From the NCBI GenBank assembly GCA_016926805.1, contig JAFGNV010000017.1, forward strand, positions 55,025 through 119,024: DNA of 64,000 nt, written 5' to 3'. The first letter of the stretch is position 1; the number at the start of each line of letters is the position of its first letter. Below are positions 63,534 to 64,000 of the stretch, piece by piece. The notes beneath the pieces are model-generated. The model was not told the DNA's origin. It was given only the letters and a program-made list of their open reading frames with translations, and did not search any database. The DNA is from Anaerolineae bacterium. Lineage in GTDB: Bacteria > Chloroflexota > Anaerolineae > 4572-78 > J111. Both the position numbers and the translations under genes were made by a program.

Positions 63534-64000
63534 ATGAAACACAAATTTGCACCTTTAATCTTTTTGTTGGTGGTCACGCTGACCAGCCTGGCCTGTATTC
63601 CTTGCAGTCTATTGGGCGGCAAAGAGGAGGCTGCTGAACCACCTTTGCCGGGCACTGTGGCTGCCACAGAGGAAGTAGCAACCGAGGCAGTAACCACAGA
63701 GAATGCGAAAGCCACGCCAGAAGCAACTCAAGAAACTGTTGCCGAAACTGAGGAGACAGCCGCAGATACCTCAGCCTCTGACGTTACCCTCGGCGAGGCG
63801 TATCGCAGCGAAGAGGGCGGCTTTGCTTTCCTGACCATCCCCAACTACCTCGTTGAGGGCGAACCCGGCTTTATCGGCATGAATGCCCCAGACGCCGACC
63901 CCGACATCGGTCCCTCCATTATGTTCATGGCGTACCCCGGCGAAGACGGCATCACCAGTGAACAAATGCTGGCCGGATGGCGGCAAGATATGGAAGCAGA
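63534..64000 (+). CDS. Probable lipoprotein, 3' end outside the window
   Basis: The frame is open to the window edge (155 codons seen). AAGGAG lies 10 nt upstream of the ATG. The product starts with a short basic head and a hydrophobic segment ending in LTSLAC, followed by a second Cys (IPC), which looks like a lipoprotein signal with Cys21 as the lipidated residue. A Thr/Glu/Ala-rich spacer (about 40-85) leads to a globular region (GGFAFLTIPNYLVEGEPGF). It should be exported to the cell surface. The function is unknown. It is probably co-transcribed with the small gene before it. Confidence 0.75.
   Translation, partial: MKHKFAPLIFLLVVTLTSLACIPCSLLGGKEEAAEPPLPGTVAATEEVATEAVTTENAKATPEATQETVAETEETAADTSASDVTLGEAYRSEEGGFAFLTIPNYLVEGEPGFIGMNAPDADPDIGPSIMFMAYPGEDGITSEQMLAGWRQDMEA

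Overview
The window looks like chromosomal DNA of a bacterium of the phylum Chloroflexota, most likely near the Anaerolineae. This is inferred from gene content, not from a marker gene. The pointers are long soluble GAF-array signalling proteins, a BTAD/NB-ARC/TPR regulator of SARP type, Pro/Thr-rich tails on envelope proteins, large membrane glycosyltransferases (one with an ILEI-like domain), a MoxR/DUF58/transglutaminase set and small palindromic repeats. GC is near 50%, genes are tightly packed, and GTG and TTG starts are common. No phage genes, CRISPR array, rRNA or transposase gene was seen.

Positions 1-24165 (+ strand) form one long signalling block. It starts inside a GAF histidine kinase cut by the window edge. 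Then come a receiver-GAF-PAS kinase, a winged-helix response regulator, three stand-alone receivers, a kinase-less protein with eight GAF domains (1494 aa), a smaller GAF protein, a 2408-aa hybrid kinase with about eleven GAF-like units and two receivers, a threonine-synthase-like PLP enzyme fused to a receiver, and a receiver-kinase. A Maf pyrophosphatase and an MFS transporter follow with zero or overlapping spacing. None of the signalling proteins has a visible membrane segment, so the module should sense cytoplasmic signals. An 11-bp-period direct repeat at 4632, just downstream of the OmpR/PhoB-type regulator gene, is a good candidate for its operator.

Positions 24220-34140 (- strand) hold housekeeping and envelope genes: a THUMP-domain RNA methyltransferase, Der GTPase, the c-di-AMP pair CdaR/CdaA, a TPR protein, a CDF metal transporter overlapping a truncated YihY/BrkB remnant, and an M50 protease with CBS domains. 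A baeRF-like protein (+) and an NhaD-type antiporter (-) follow. Next to the antiporter lies a 151-bp MITE-like element with 5-bp target duplications.

Positions 38313-43678 hold acetyl-CoA synthetase with a clear terminator, tRNA-Leu(GAG) with its own terminator on the - strand, and a molybdenum hydroxylase of the aldehyde oxidoreductase type with fused 2Fe-2S domains. From 43771 come a large membrane protein with an ILEI/FAM3-like C-terminus and the MoxR-DUF58-transglutaminase operon (+). On the - strand follow an ABC exporter, an Sfp-type phosphopantetheinyl transferase, a MoxR/CoxE-type VWA pair, a GT39-like glycosyltransferase and the SARP-type regulator. Divergent from the regulator are a small conserved protein and a lipoprotein gene that runs off the right edge.
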